From assembly GCA_016930895.1 (NCBI GenBank), contig JAFGFV010000017.1:1-9199 (forward strand): DNA of 9,199 bases. The letters are read 5' to 3'. Below are positions 1 through 8,722 of the stretch, piece by piece. The stretch comes from Spirochaetales bacterium. GTDB taxonomy: Bacteria; Spirochaetota; Spirochaetia; SZUA-6; DRHE01. The notes beneath the pieces were generated by a model, which did not search any database, was not told the DNA's origin, and worked only from the letters and a program-made list of their open reading frames with translations. Both the position numbers and the translations under genes were made by a program. Position 1 is the first letter of the stretch. Each line of letters starts with the position of its first letter.

Positions 1-564
1 GGAAGGCTCGAAGTACAGCTGGAGGGCCTGCTTGCGCCGGCCCAGGAAGATCTCCTTGCCCATGAAGCCCTTGCCGTGGCGCGCGGAGCCGAAGCGCTGC
101 TCGTCGTAGTAGTTGGGTACGCCCCACTGTCGGATGCTCTGCGCCCCCTCGCGACAGCGCTCGGCCTCCCGTGGGTCCATGTCCCGCAACGTGATGGTGA
201 AGTGGTTCCCTGCGATCGAGCGGGCGGTGATCGCCTCCGGGCTGTAGCCCAGGAAGCGCAGGGAAAAGTTCCTGTCCTCGGGCTTCTCCCGCCAGCCCCG
301 GGGGCCGCTTGCCGCGCGGCCGCTCCCCGCCGGGACCCGTACCGAGATGAGCTGCTCGGTGGCCCCGAAGCGGTCCTTGATGCCCCCGAAGGAGATGTCG
401 GATTTCGCCACCCGCAGCCTCCGGGCCAGGAGGTCCACCAGGTCGAAGGTGTCCCACTGGCTCTTGGCCAGGCTAAAGACCGCGTAGCGGTCCGGTTCCT
501 GCCGCACTCCGATGGCGGCCTGCTCACGGACCTGGAAGTCCTCGGGACGAACCTTGATCTTCAC
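1..564 (-). CDS. truD: tRNA pseudouridine synthase D (TruD), N-terminal part; C-terminus lies beyond the left edge
   Basis: TruD converts uridine to pseudouridine, classically at position 13 of tRNA(Glu), in the cytoplasm. The minus strand reads open for exactly 188 codons from a GTG at 564-562 to the window edge. Family motifs seen: KVRPEDFQVRE at residues 4-14; GGIKDRFGATEQ at residues 60-71, whose Asp64 corresponds to the catalytic Asp80 of E. coli TruD; IAGNHFTITLRD in the middle; and GVPNYYDEQRFGS further on, the conserved NY-x(3)-QRFG block. The start is supported by AGGAGAG at 579-573, 8 bases upstream, and by the usual position of the PEDF motif close to the N-terminus. The protein starts closer to PEDF than E. 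coli TruD does and has Trp-Asp-Thr (37-39) where E. coli has Cys-Asn-Thr, so it is a divergent member. It is transcribed away from the TCA genes and is probably functionally unrelated to them. The family call is firm. The C-terminal half cannot be seen. Confidence 0.93.
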   Translation of the reverse strand, partial: MKIKVRPEDFQVREQAAIGVRQEPDRYAVFSLAKSQWDTFDLVDLLARRLRVAKSDISFGGIKDRFGATEQLISVRVPAGSGRAASGPRGWREKPEDRNFSLRFLGYSPEAITARSIAGNHFTITLRDMDPREAERCREGAQSIRQWGVPNYYDEQRFGSARHGKGFMGKEIFLGRRKQALQLYFEPS

Positions 565-572
565 GAGCGTTG

Positions 573-579
573 CTCTCCT
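573..579 (-). promoter_or_regulatory. Ribosome binding site for truD (supports a GTG start)
   Basis: The minus strand reads AGGAGAG here, 8 bases before the GTG at 564-562. No ATG in frame gives a better N-terminus, because the next in-frame Met is far inside the protein, past the catalytic motif. This site therefore decides the start. Confidence 0.75.
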
Positions 580-593
580 GACGCGCCGCCGGA

Positions 594-599
594 AGTATA
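594..599 (-). promoter_or_regulatory. Possible -10 box of the truD promoter
   Basis: The minus strand reads TATACT, 5 of 6 matches to TATAAT, in otherwise very GC-rich DNA and about 15 bases before the truD ribosome binding site. At 17 bases spacing the -35 position (622-617) reads ATGCAG, a poor match, so this is either an activator-dependent promoter or chance. Its position fits a short leader of about 20 bases. Confidence 0.3.
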
Positions 600-640
600 G
601 CGCAAAAGCCGCGCGGCTGCATGCGGGCCGTGCTGCGCGT

Positions 641-670
641 TTGCTCCCGGCGAAAGAATCAGAGTATATT
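641..670 (+). promoter_or_regulatory. Candidate sigma70-type promoter for acn-fumC
   Basis: TTGCTC at 641-646 and TATATT at 665-670 are separated by 18 bases. The -10 matches 5 of 6 consensus bases and sits in the only clearly AT-rich patch of the divergent region. The -35 matches only TTG. The predicted start is near 677, giving a leader of about 60 bases before the acn ATG. No recognisable operator for a named regulator was seen. Confidence 0.5.
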
Positions 671-678
671 GGCCCAAG

Positions 679-700
679 GCGGGGTGCCAGGTCACCCTGC
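679..700 (+). other. Hairpin in the acn mRNA leader
   Basis: GCGGGGTG at 679-686 can pair with CACCCTGC at 693-700 (8 pairs, one of them G-U) around the 6-base loop CCAGGT. It lies within a few bases of the predicted transcription start and well before the SD sequence at 723-731. It may protect the 5' end of the mRNA. No T-tract follows, so it is not a terminator. In GC-rich DNA such a stem can arise by chance. Confidence 0.4.
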
Positions 701-738
701 AGAGCGCCACGGGAACAGGTCGAGGAGGGAGAAGGCCG

Positions 739-3479
739 ATGTCCAAGAGCGGGAACCCGTTTGGCACGCGCAAGAGCCTGGATACCAGGGCAGGCAGGGT
801 CGCGTACTACCACCTGGAGGAGCTGGAGAAGCAGGGGCTGGCGCAGGTGTCACGCATGCCCTTCTCCCTCAAGGTGCTGCTGGAAGCGGTGCTGCGCCAG
901 ATCGACGGCTACGCCGTCACGGAGGAGGATCTGCGAGCCCTCGGGCGCTGGCAGGAGCCGGAGGCCCGGCGGCGGGAGATCCCGTTCAAGCCCGCCCGGG
1001 TGGTCATGCAGGATTTCACGGGCGTGCCCGCGGTGGTGGACCTGGCCGTGATGCGGGACGCCCTGGGCGAGCTCGGCGGCAAGCCTGCGGACATCAATCC
1101 GATCATCCCGATCGATCTGGTGATCGACCACTCCGTGCAGGTGGACAGCTACGCCACCGTGCGGGCCCTGGGGGTGAACGCCGAGCTGGAGTTCCGGCGC
1201 AATCGGGAACGCTACGAGTTCCTGCGCTGGGGGGCGGCCAGCTTCGCCAACTTTCGGGTGGTGCCCCCGGCCACCGGGATCGTGCACCAGGTCAACCTGG
1301 AATACCTGGCCGGAGTGGTGGAAAGCCGCAGCGTCGACGGAGTGGCCACCGCCTTCCCGGACAGCCTGGTGGGCACGGACTCCCACACGCCGATGATCAA
1401 CGGCATCGGCGTGCTCGGCTGGGGAGTGGGGGGGATCGAGGCGGAGGCGGCGATCCTCGGCCAGCCCCTGTACATGCTCATCCCGGAGGTCGTGGGGTAC
1501 CGCCTGACCGGCGCCCTGCGCGAGGGGGTCACGGCCACGGACCTGGTCCTGGTCATCACCGAAACCCTGCGCAAGTACGGGGTGGTGGGCAAGTTCGTTG
1601 AGTTCTTCGGGCCCGGGCTGAGCTCCCTGAGCGTGGCCGACCGGGCGACCATCGGCAACATGTCCCCCGAATACGGGGCCACCGTGGGTTTCTTTCCGGT
1701 GGATGCCCAGACCCTGAGCTACCTGCAGTTCACCGGGCGCTCCGCGGAGCAGCTGGACCTGGTCGAGCGCTACACCAAGGAGCAGGGGCTGTTCCGGCGA
1801 GACGACGCCCCGGAGCCCGCGTACGCGGCGGTTCTGGAGCTCGACCTGGGGCAGGTGGAGCCCTCCCTGGCGGGGCCCCGGCGCCCTCAGGACCGCATCC
1901 CCCTGTCGGGGGCCCGGCAGGCCTGGGCCGCGCTGAGCGCCGAGCTGCCCCGCACGGACGCCGCCGGCCCTTCGGCTCCGGAGGGCGTCCCGGTGGAGAT
2001 CGGCGGGCACAAGGCCAATCTGGACCACGGCTCGGTGGTCATCGCCGCCATCACCAGCTGCACGAACACCTCCAACCCCTCGGTCATGGTGGCCGCCGGC
2101 CTGCTGGCCAAGAAGGCGGTGCAGCTGGGCCTGCAGGTGCCCGCCTACACCAAGACCAGCCTGGCCCCGGGCTCCCGGGTGGTGACCCGCTACCTGGACG
2201 ACGCGGGGCTGACCCCGTACCTGGAGGCCCTGGGGTTCCACGTGGTGGGCTACGGCTGCACGACCTGCATCGGCAACTCCGGGCCGCTGCATCCGGCGGT
2301 CAGCCGGGCGATCCGGGAGAACAACCTGACCGTGGCGGCGGTGCTCTCGGGGAACCGCAACTTCGAAGGGCGCATCCACCCCGAGGTCAAGGCCAACTAC
2401 CTGGCCTCCCCGCCCCTGGTGGTGGCCTACGCGCTGGCCGGACGCATGGACCTGGACCTGACCCGCGATCCCATCGGAGTGGACCGCAACGATAATCCGG
2501 TGTACCTGAAGGAGCTCTGGCCTTCCAGCGCCGAGGTGGAACAAGCCCTGGCGGCGCACCTGTCCCCGGAGATGTTCAGCGCCGAGTACGCCAACGTCTT
2601 CTCCGGCAACGAGACCTGGAACCAGGTCAAGGTTTCGAAGAGCGACCGCTACCCCTGGGACCCCGAGTCCACCTACATCCGCAAGCCCCCGTACTTCGAC
2701 GGGCTCTCCCTGGAGCCTGCTCCCCCACCGGTGCTCGAAGGGGCGCGGGTCCTGGCCGTGCTGGGGGACTCGGTCACCACGGACCACATCTCCCCGGCGG
2801 GGTCCATTCCGGTCGAGAGCCCGGCGGCGCGCTGGCTCAGGGAGCACGGGGTGGAGCCCGAAGAGTTCAACACCTACGGCTCGCGCAGGGGGAACCACGA
2901 GGTCATGATCCGGGGAACCTTCGGCAATATCCGCATTCGCAACCGGCTGGTTCCGGGTATCGAGGGGGGCTACACCCGCCACCTGCCCTCCGGAGAGCAG
3001 ATGTCGATCTTCGAGGCCGCGGAGCGCTACCAGGCCCAAGGGACCCCGCTCCTGATCCTGGCCGGCAAGGAGTACGGCTCCGGAAGCTCGCGGGACTGGG
3101 CGGCCAAGGGCACCGTGCTCCTGGGCGTGCGGGCGGTGATCGCCGAGAGCTTCGAGCGCATCCACCGCTCGAACCTGATCGGCATGGGGGTGCTGCCCCT
3201 GGAGTTCGTGGAGGGAGCCGGCATCGACTCGCTGGGGCTGAGCGGCGAGGAGGTCTTCTCGGTCGAGCCGGTGCAGTCCCCGGGGCAGAGCTTGAGCGTG
3301 ACCGCGCGGCGGCCCGGGGAACCGGGTGCCGGCGGGGAGGTCCGCTTCCAGGTCCGGGCCCGCCTGGACACCCCCGTGGAGATGGAATACTACCGGAACG
3401 GCGGGATCCTGCAGACGGTGCTGCGGGACCTCGGCCGCCGGGCGGGTTCCACGCGCAGGGCCAAGGGCGGAGGCAGGGG

Positions 3480-3483
<4 letters not shown>
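739..3483 (+). CDS. acnA: Aconitate hydratase, AcnA/IRP1 family
   Basis: Aconitase interconverts citrate and isocitrate via cis-aconitate, using a [4Fe-4S] cluster, in the cytoplasm as a TCA cycle step. The product is 914 residues, slightly longer than the roughly 890 of E. coli AcnA. Seen in order: GTDSHTPMINGIG from residue 212; SCTN with Cys441; GCTTCIGNSG with Cys507 and Cys510. These three cysteines have the spacing of the E. coli AcnA cluster ligands (435, 501, 504). The swivel domain follows, with GDSVTTDHISPAGS (676-689), FNTYGSRRGNHEV and EYGSGSSRDWAAKG (778-791), the last carrying the substrate-binding Ser/Arg loop. The ATG is supported by AGGAGGGAG at 723-731, 7 bases upstream. A basic Gly/Arg-rich tail of about 16 residues follows the conserved end of the family. 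The stop overlaps the fumC start (ATGA), so the two are probably translationally coupled. The domain order is that of AcnA rather than AcnB. AcnD-type methylcitrate dehydratase is less likely because there are no prp genes nearby. Confidence 0.97.
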
Positions 3484-4861
<1,378 letters not shown>

Positions 4862-4880
<19 letters not shown>

Positions 4881-4920
4881 TCGGCGGCAGGGCCGGGGCA
4901 TCCCCGGCGGCAGGGCCGGG
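4862..4920 (+). repeat. Three imperfect GC-rich tandem copies across the fumC stop codon
   Basis: CGGCGGCAGGGCCGGG occurs exactly at 4882-4897 and again at 4905-4920, 23 bases apart. A shorter related copy, CGGCGGCGCCGGGG, lies at 4862-4875 within the last codons of fumC. The repeats look like local duplication by replication slippage. They fill the first part of the fumC-sdhA gap. No coding function is seen. Confidence 0.7.
4892..4908 (+). terminator. Short perfect hairpin after fumC, terminator-like but without a T-tract
   Basis: GCCGGGG (4892-4898) and CCCCGGC (4902-4908) form a perfect 7-base stem with the 3-base loop CAT, 11 bases after the fumC stop. There is no run of T after it, so an efficient intrinsic terminator is unlikely. 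It could mark an mRNA 3' end by blocking exonucleases, or be a by-product of the tandem repeats around it. Confidence 0.25.
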
Positions 4921-4935
4921 AACGCCGCACCGGAA

Positions 4936-4964
4936 TTGACAGCGCCGGGCGGGGCCGCTACTGT
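4936..4964 (+). promoter_or_regulatory. Promoter for sdhA-sdhB-sucC-sucD
   Basis: A perfect -35 box TTGACA (4936-4941) is followed after 17 bases by TACTGT (4959-4964), a 3 of 6 match to the -10 consensus. TGTAAC at 4962-4967 is an alternative -10 with a longer spacer of 20. This is the most promoter-like sequence in the gap. It suggests that sdhAB-sucCD can be transcribed separately from acnA-fumC, in addition to any read-through. The start would be near 4971, giving a leader of about 59 bases. Confidence 0.6.
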
Positions 4965-4974
4965 AACATGCCGG

Positions 4975-5004
4975 CCCGGCGGGGTCCCGTGAGGTCCTGC
5001 CGGG
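4975..5004 (+). other. Long hairpin at the 5' end of the sdhA leader
   Basis: CCCGGCGGGGTC (4975-4986) can pair with GGTCCTGCCGGG (4993-5004). This gives 12 continuous pairs, three of them G-U, with the 6-base loop CCGTGA. It begins only a few bases after the predicted transcription start and ends 13 bases before the SD sequence GGGAGGAG (5018-5025). Possible roles are protection of the mRNA 5' end or control of ribosome access. It matches no riboswitch class I recognise. Confidence 0.5.
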
Positions 5005-5029
5005 TCGATCGCACAGCGGGAGGAGTGGG

Positions 5030-6820
5030 ATGAGCAGCGGGTCCGTCTACACGCACGAGTACGATGCCGTGATCGTCGGCGCGGGAGGCGCCGGCCTGTA
5101 TGCCGCCCTCGAGGCCAGCCGGGTCTGCCGGACCGCGGTGGTCTCCAAGGTCCACCCCATGCGCAGCCACACCGGGGCGGCCCAGGGCGGGATCGGGGCG
5201 GCTCTGGGCAACCTCGAGGAGGACCGCCCGGAGTGGCACGCCTTCGACACCGTCAAGGGAGGGGACTACCTGGTCGACCAGGAGGCGGCGGTGATCCTGG
5301 CCGAGGACGCGGTGCGGGCGGTCTACGACCTGGAGAACCGGGGGTTGCCCTTCAGCCGTACCCCGGAGGGGCGGATCGACCAGCGGCGCTTCGGGGGCCA
5401 CACCCGCAACCTGGGGGAGGCGCCGGTGCGGCGCTCCTGCTACGCCGCGGACCGCACGGGCCACATGATCCTCCAGACCCTGTACCAGCAGTGCATCAAG
5501 AACGAGGTGGCCTTCTTCGACGAGCTCTACCTCCTGGACCTGGTCCTTCAGGGCCGCAAGGTGGCCGGGGTGGTGGCCCTGGAGCTGGCCACCGGGGACC
5601 TGCACGTGTTCCACGCCCGGGCGGTGCTGTTTGCCACCGGGGGTTTCGGGCAGATGTTCCGCACGACCTCCAACGCCTTCGCCAACACCGGCGACGGCCC
5701 CGCCCTGGTGCTGCGCGCCGGGCTGCCCCTGGAGGACATGGAGTTCTTCCAGTTCCACCCGACGGGCATCCGGGGGATGGGCATCCTGATCACCGAAGGG
5801 GTGCGCGGCGAAGGGGGCATCCTGCGCAACCGCAAGGGCGAGCGCTTCATGGAGCGCTACGCCCCGACCCTCCTGGACCTGGCCCCCCGGGACATGGTCA
5901 GCCGGGCGATCATGATGGAGATCCGGGCGGGCAACGGCATCCGCGGGGACCGCAAGATCAACGACTACGTGCACCTGGACGCCACCCACCTCGGCAAGGA
6001 GGTGATCGAGGCCAAGCTCCCGGACATCGCGGATTTCTGCCGCACCTATCAGGGGATCGACCCCGCGGAGGCGCCCATCCCGGTGCAGCCCACGGCCCAC
6101 TACGCCATGGGGGGCATCCCCACGGACAACCAGGGGCGGGTGCTGGCCTCTGGGGGGGCCTCTGGGGGGGCCTCCGGGGCCCCGGGAGAGCAGGCGGCCC
6201 TGGTCGAGGGGCTGTACGCCGCCGGGGAATGCGCCTGCGTGTCCGTGCACGGGGCCAACCGCCTGGGCACCAACAGCTTGGTGGACCTGGTGGTCTACGG
6301 GCGGCGGGCCGGGCAGCACATCTCCGGCTTCGTCCGGGAGGCGGAGTTCGCCCCCCTGGGCCGGGAGCCGGAGGGGCGGGCCCGGGAGCTCATCGCGCGC
6401 CTGACCGACGGCAACAAGGGCCCGCACGGCGGGCACATCCGCGAGGAGATGCGGGACCTGATGATGGAGAAGGTCGGGATCTACCGCACGGGCCCGGAGA
6501 TGAAGCAGGCCGTGGAGGGGCTGCAGGCCCTGCGGGAGCGCTACGCCCAGGTCCGGGCGCAGGACCGCGCCCTGCGCTTCAACACGGACCTCCTGGAGAT
6601 CCTGGAGCTGGGGAACCTCCTGGACCTGGCCCTGGTCACGGCGGCCGCGGCCGAGCACCGCACCGAGAGCCGGGGCGCCCACGCCCGGGAGGACTACCCG
6701 GAGCGCGACGACGAGCGATGGCTCAAGCACACGATGATCCGGCTCGAGGACGGGGAGACCCGGATCGACTACCGCCCCGTGGACGTGTCCCGCTGGCAGC
6801 CCAAGCCCCGGGCGTACTAG
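5030..6820 (+). CDS. sdhA: Succinate dehydrogenase flavoprotein subunit
   Basis: This is the FAD-bearing catalytic subunit of respiratory complex II. It oxidises succinate to fumarate and passes electrons to SdhB. The product is 596 residues (E. coli 588). Seen: the dinucleotide fold VIVGAGGAG (14-22); [12 protein letters not shown] with His47, the equivalent of E. coli His45 that binds FAD covalently; FHPTGI with His243; [15 protein letters not shown] with Arg287, matching the catalytic Arg286 of E. coli; TAHYAMGG with His357; [11 protein letters not shown] with Arg411; and the C-terminal [10 protein letters not shown] block. All catalytic residues are present, so it should be active. The ATG follows AGGAG at 5021-5025, with a rather short spacer of 4 bases. 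A Gly/Ala/Ser repeat (373-383) sits in a loop between GGIPTD and LYAAGE, where E. coli has an unrelated short segment. A fumarate reductase FrdA is possible in principle. The TCA neighbours and the E. coli-like SdhB favour SDH. No sdhC or sdhD lies upstream. Confidence 0.96.
   Translation: MSSGSVYTHEYDAVIVGAGGAGLYAALEASRVCRTAVVSKVHPMRSHTGAAQGGIGAALGNLEEDRPEWHAFDTVKGGDYLVDQEAAVILAEDAVRAVYDLENRGLPFSRTPEGRIDQRRFGGHTRNLGEAPVRRSCYAADRTGHMILQTLYQQCIKNEVAFFDELYLLDLVLQGRKVAGVVALELATGDLHVFHARAVLFATGGFGQMFRTTSNAFANTGDGPALVLRAGLPLEDMEFFQFHPTGIRGMGILITEGVRGEGGILRNRKGERFMERYAPTLLDLAPRDMVSRAIMMEIRAGNGIRGDRKINDYVHLDATHLGKEVIEAKLPDIADFCRTYQGIDPAEAPIPVQPTAHYAMGGIPTDNQGRVLASGGASGGASGAPGEQAALVEGLYAAGECACVSVHGANRLGTNSLVDLVVYGRRAGQHISGFVREAEFAPLGREPEGRARELIARLTDGNKGPHGGHIREEMRDLMMEKVGIYRTGPEMKQAVEGLQALRERYAQVRAQDRALRFNTDLLEILELGNLLDLALVTAAAAEHRTESRGAHAREDYPERDDERWLKHTMIRLEDGETRIDYRPVDVSRWQPKPRAY
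6145..6180 (+). repeat. Three in-frame 12-base repeats inside sdhA
   Basis: The unit GGCCTCTGGGGG occurs at 6145-6156 and 6157-6168, and with two changes at 6169-6180. It encodes Ala-Ser-Gly-Gly repeated in a surface-loop region of SdhA (residues 373-383). Two runs of seven G (6152-6158 and 6164-6170) result. The unit length is a multiple of three, so copy-number change would keep the frame, but slippage inside a G run would not. Confidence 0.85.
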
Positions 6821-6837
6821 GGGCCGGGCGTACCAGG
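6808..6837 (+). repeat. Tandem duplication across the sdhA stop codon
   Basis: CCGGGCGTACTAGG (6808-6821) and CCGGGCGTACCAGG (6824-6837) differ at one base. That base makes the TAG stop in the first copy and CAG in the second. The pattern suggests a 16-base duplication of the sdhA end. It occupies most of the 37-base gap before sdhB. Confidence 0.65.
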
Positions 6838-6845
6838 CGCGTGAG

Positions 6846-6850
6846 AGGAG
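6846..6850 (+). promoter_or_regulatory. Ribosome binding site for sdhB (supports a GTG start)
   Basis: AGGAG within GAGAGGAGAG lies 7 bases before the GTG at 6858. That GTG gives an N-terminus (VKVTLKIQRYNPE, initiator read as Met) that aligns with the start of known SdhB proteins. There is no upstream ATG in frame within the gap. Confidence 0.8.
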
Positions 6851-6857
6851 AGACCAG

Positions 6858-7586
6858 GTGAAGGTGACCTTGAAGATCCAGCGCTACAACCCCGAGACCG
6901 ACGAAGCGCCGCATTTCCAGGAGTACCCGGTGGAGGTGGAGCCCACCGACCGGGTCCTGGACGCCCTGATGCACGTCAAGAACTTTGTCGACGGGACCCT
7001 GGCCCTGCGGCGCAGCTGCGCCCACGGGGTGTGCGGCTCCGACGGCATGGTCATCGCCGGGCAGGAGCGCCTGGCCTGCAAGACCCTGATCCGGGACGTG
7101 GCCCAGGACGACGGGGCGGTCATCACCGTGGAGCCCCTCCGGCACCTGCCCCTGCTGCGGGACCTGATCGTGGACCAGGGGCCCTTCTTCGAACGCTACC
7201 GGCAGGTCAAGCCCTACTTCATGAACGACGAGCCGGTGGACGAGAAGGAGCGCATCCAGAGCCCCGAAGAGCGGTTGGTGTTCGACGACCCGACCAAGTG
7301 CATCCTGTGCGGCTCCTGCTACTCCGCCTGCCCGATCCTGGACGGCAAGAACCCCCTGTTCATCGGGCCCGCGGCGATCGTCCAGGGGGCGCGCTTCGTG
7401 TTCGACAGCCGCGACCGGGGCTTCGAAGAGCGCCTGGCCGTGCTCGACCATCCCGACGGGGTGTGGTCCTGCGAGAACCACTTCCAGTGCACCCGGGTCT
7501 GTCCCCGGAGCATCAAGGTCACCAAGAACATCAACCTGACCAAGCGCAAGATCACGGAGCACGGCGCAAAGGAGCGCGAGGCATGA
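6858..7586 (+). CDS. sdhB: Succinate dehydrogenase iron-sulfur subunit
   Basis: It carries electrons from the SdhA flavin through three Fe-S clusters to quinone at the membrane anchor. The product is 242 residues (E. coli 238). The N-terminal ferredoxin-like domain has SCAHGVCGSDG with Cys54, Cys59 and Asp62, then Cys74. The Asp in the third ligand place matches Asp63 of E. coli SdhB. The C-terminal domain has CILCGSCYSACP, with Cys148, Cys151 and Cys154 for [4Fe-4S], completed by Cys215. Cys158, Cys205 and Cys211 fit the [3Fe-4S] cluster. All ligands are present and the protein is full length. It starts at GTG, 37 bases after sdhA. Its TGA overlaps the sucC ATG (ATGA), so the two are probably coupled. 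No membrane segment is present, as expected. The anchor subunits SdhC and SdhD are not encoded on either side. A fumarate reductase FrdB is less likely given the Asp ligand and the context. Confidence 0.96.
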   Translation: MKVTLKIQRYNPETDEAPHFQEYPVEVEPTDRVLDALMHVKNFVDGTLALRRSCAHGVCGSDGMVIAGQERLACKTLIRDVAQDDGAVITVEPLRHLPLLRDLIVDQGPFFERYRQVKPYFMNDEPVDEKERIQSPEERLVFDDPTKCILCGSCYSACPILDGKNPLFIGPAAIVQGARFVFDSRDRGFEERLAVLDHPDGVWSCENHFQCTRVCPRSIKVTKNINLTKRKITEHGAKEREA

Positions 7587-8719
7587 AGATCCACGAGTAC
7601 CAGGCCAGGGAGCTCCTGGCGCAATACGGAATCCCGGTCCCGCCCGGCCGAGTGGCCTCGGATCCGCAAGGGGCCGTGCAGGCCGCCCAGGAGATCGGCC
7701 TGCCGGTGGTGATCAAGGCCCAGGTGCTCGTGGGCGGGCGGGGCAAGGCCGGAGGGGTCAAGCTGGCCGCGAGCGAGGCCGAGGTGCGCGAGCGCGCCCG
7801 GGAGATCCTGGCCTTGAAGATCAAGGACATCCCGGTGGAGAAGGTGCTGGTGGTCAAGGCGGTGGAGATCCGCAAGGAGTACTACCTGGCCGTGACGGTC
7901 GATCGGGGGGCCAAGAGGGCGGTCTGCATCCTGAGCGCCGCCGGGGGGGTGGACATCGAGGAGCTGGCGGTGCGGGAGCCGGAGAAGATCCTGACGGCCG
8001 GTTTCGACCCCCTGGGGAGTCCCGAGAAGGCGCCGCTGCGCAAGGCCCTCGGCAAGGCCTTTCCCAAGGGGCAGGTCGAGCAGGCCTTGGAGACGGTCCT
8101 GGCGATGTACCGCCTCCTGGTGGACAAGGACTGCTCCCTGGTCGAGATCAACCCGTACGTGGAGACGGCGGGAGGGGAGCTCCTGGCTGCGGACGCCAAG
8201 ATCAACTTCGACGACAACGGGCTGCCCCAGCACCCGGAGCTGGAAGCCCTCCGTAACCCGGAGGAGTACAGCCCGGAGGAGATCGAGGCCCGCGAGGCGG
8301 GCTTGAGCTTCGTGAGCCTGGACGGGGACATCGGCTGCATCGTCAACGGCGCCGGGCTCGCCATGGCCACCATGGACCTGATCAAGCTCTTTGGCGGACA
8401 GCCGGCCAATTTCCTGGACGTGGGGGGAAGCTCCAGCCCCGAGAAGGTGCTCACGGCCCTGCGGATCCTCACCCGCAACGACAAGCTCAAGGCCATCCTG
8501 ATCAACATCTTCGGGGGCATCACCCGCTGCGACGACATCGCCCGGGGCATCCTGATGGCCCGGGAGCAGATCGAGCTGCCGGTGCCCCTGGTGATCCGCC
8601 TGATCGGGACCAACCAGAAGGAGGGCCGGGCGCTGCTGGAGGAGGCGGGGCTGGCGGCCGCCGACGAGATGACCGACGCGGTCGACAAGGTGCTGGCCGC
8701 GGCCAGGACGGGAGCGTAG
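7583..8719 (+). CDS. sucC: Succinyl-CoA synthetase beta subunit
   Basis: With SucD it converts succinyl-CoA to succinate while forming ATP (or GTP) in the TCA cycle. The reaction is reversible. The product is 378 residues (E. coli 388). The ATP-grasp domain starts at once with MKIHEYQARELL and has VIKAQVLVGGRGKAGGVK (43-60), with Lys45 and Gly-Arg-Gly 52-54 for nucleotide binding. Glu188 and Asn190 in VEINP and Asp204 in AADAK fit the Mg-nucleotide site. The C-terminal domain has NGAGLAMATMDLIK and NIFGGITRCDDIA, which help hold the phosphorylated His of SucD. The ATG at 7583 is chosen because it overlaps the sdhB stop, has AAAGGAG at 7568-7574 with an 8-base spacer, and gives the family N-terminus. 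The same frame stays open upstream to about 7031, but that part is only the shadow of sdhB. Nucleotide preference cannot be told with confidence. Confidence 0.97.
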   Translation: MKIHEYQARELLAQYGIPVPPGRVASDPQGAVQAAQEIGLPVVIKAQVLVGGRGKAGGVKLAASEAEVRERAREILALKIKDIPVEKVLVVKAVEIRKEYYLAVTVDRGAKRAVCILSAAGGVDIEELAVREPEKILTAGFDPLGSPEKAPLRKALGKAFPKGQVEQALETVLAMYRLLVDKDCSLVEINPYVETAGGELLAADAKINFDDNGLPQHPELEALRNPEEYSPEEIEAREAGLSFVSLDGDIGCIVNGAGLAMATMDLIKLFGGQPANFLDVGGSSSPEKVLTALRILTRNDKLKAILINIFGGITRCDDIARGILMAREQIELPVPLVIRLIGTNQKEGRALLEEAGLAAADEMTDAVDKVLAAARTGA

Positions 8720-8722
8720 AGC

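Noticed and set aside
76..600. Plus-strand open frame at the left edge
   Set aside because: It is antisense to truD, whose minus-strand translation shows clear TruD motifs. The plus-strand product resembles nothing.
850..3165. A 771-codon open frame on the minus strand opposite acnA
   Set aside because: It is rich in His, Arg, Gly and Pro with no recognisable domain. It lies fully opposite an unambiguous aconitase, as expected from strong G/C bias at the third codon position.
4892..4908. A true intrinsic terminator between fumC and sdhA
   Set aside because: The 7-base stem is perfect but no T-tract follows, so I list it only as a weak terminator-like hairpin.
4958..6730. A 590-codon minus-strand open frame opposite sdhA
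   Set aside because: It has low-complexity composition and no family motif, and sdhA explains every base. Similar long shadows occur opposite fumC (3390-4901) and opposite sucC and sucD (7319-9151).
5233..6861. A 542-codon plus-strand frame within sdhA
   Set aside because: It is a Gly/Arg/Pro-rich alternative frame of sdhA with no conserved motif.
7031..7582. A 184-residue N-terminal extension of SucC in the same frame
   Set aside because: The segment is the out-of-frame reading of sdhB and is low complexity. The real sucC start has a good SD sequence and gives the family N-terminus.
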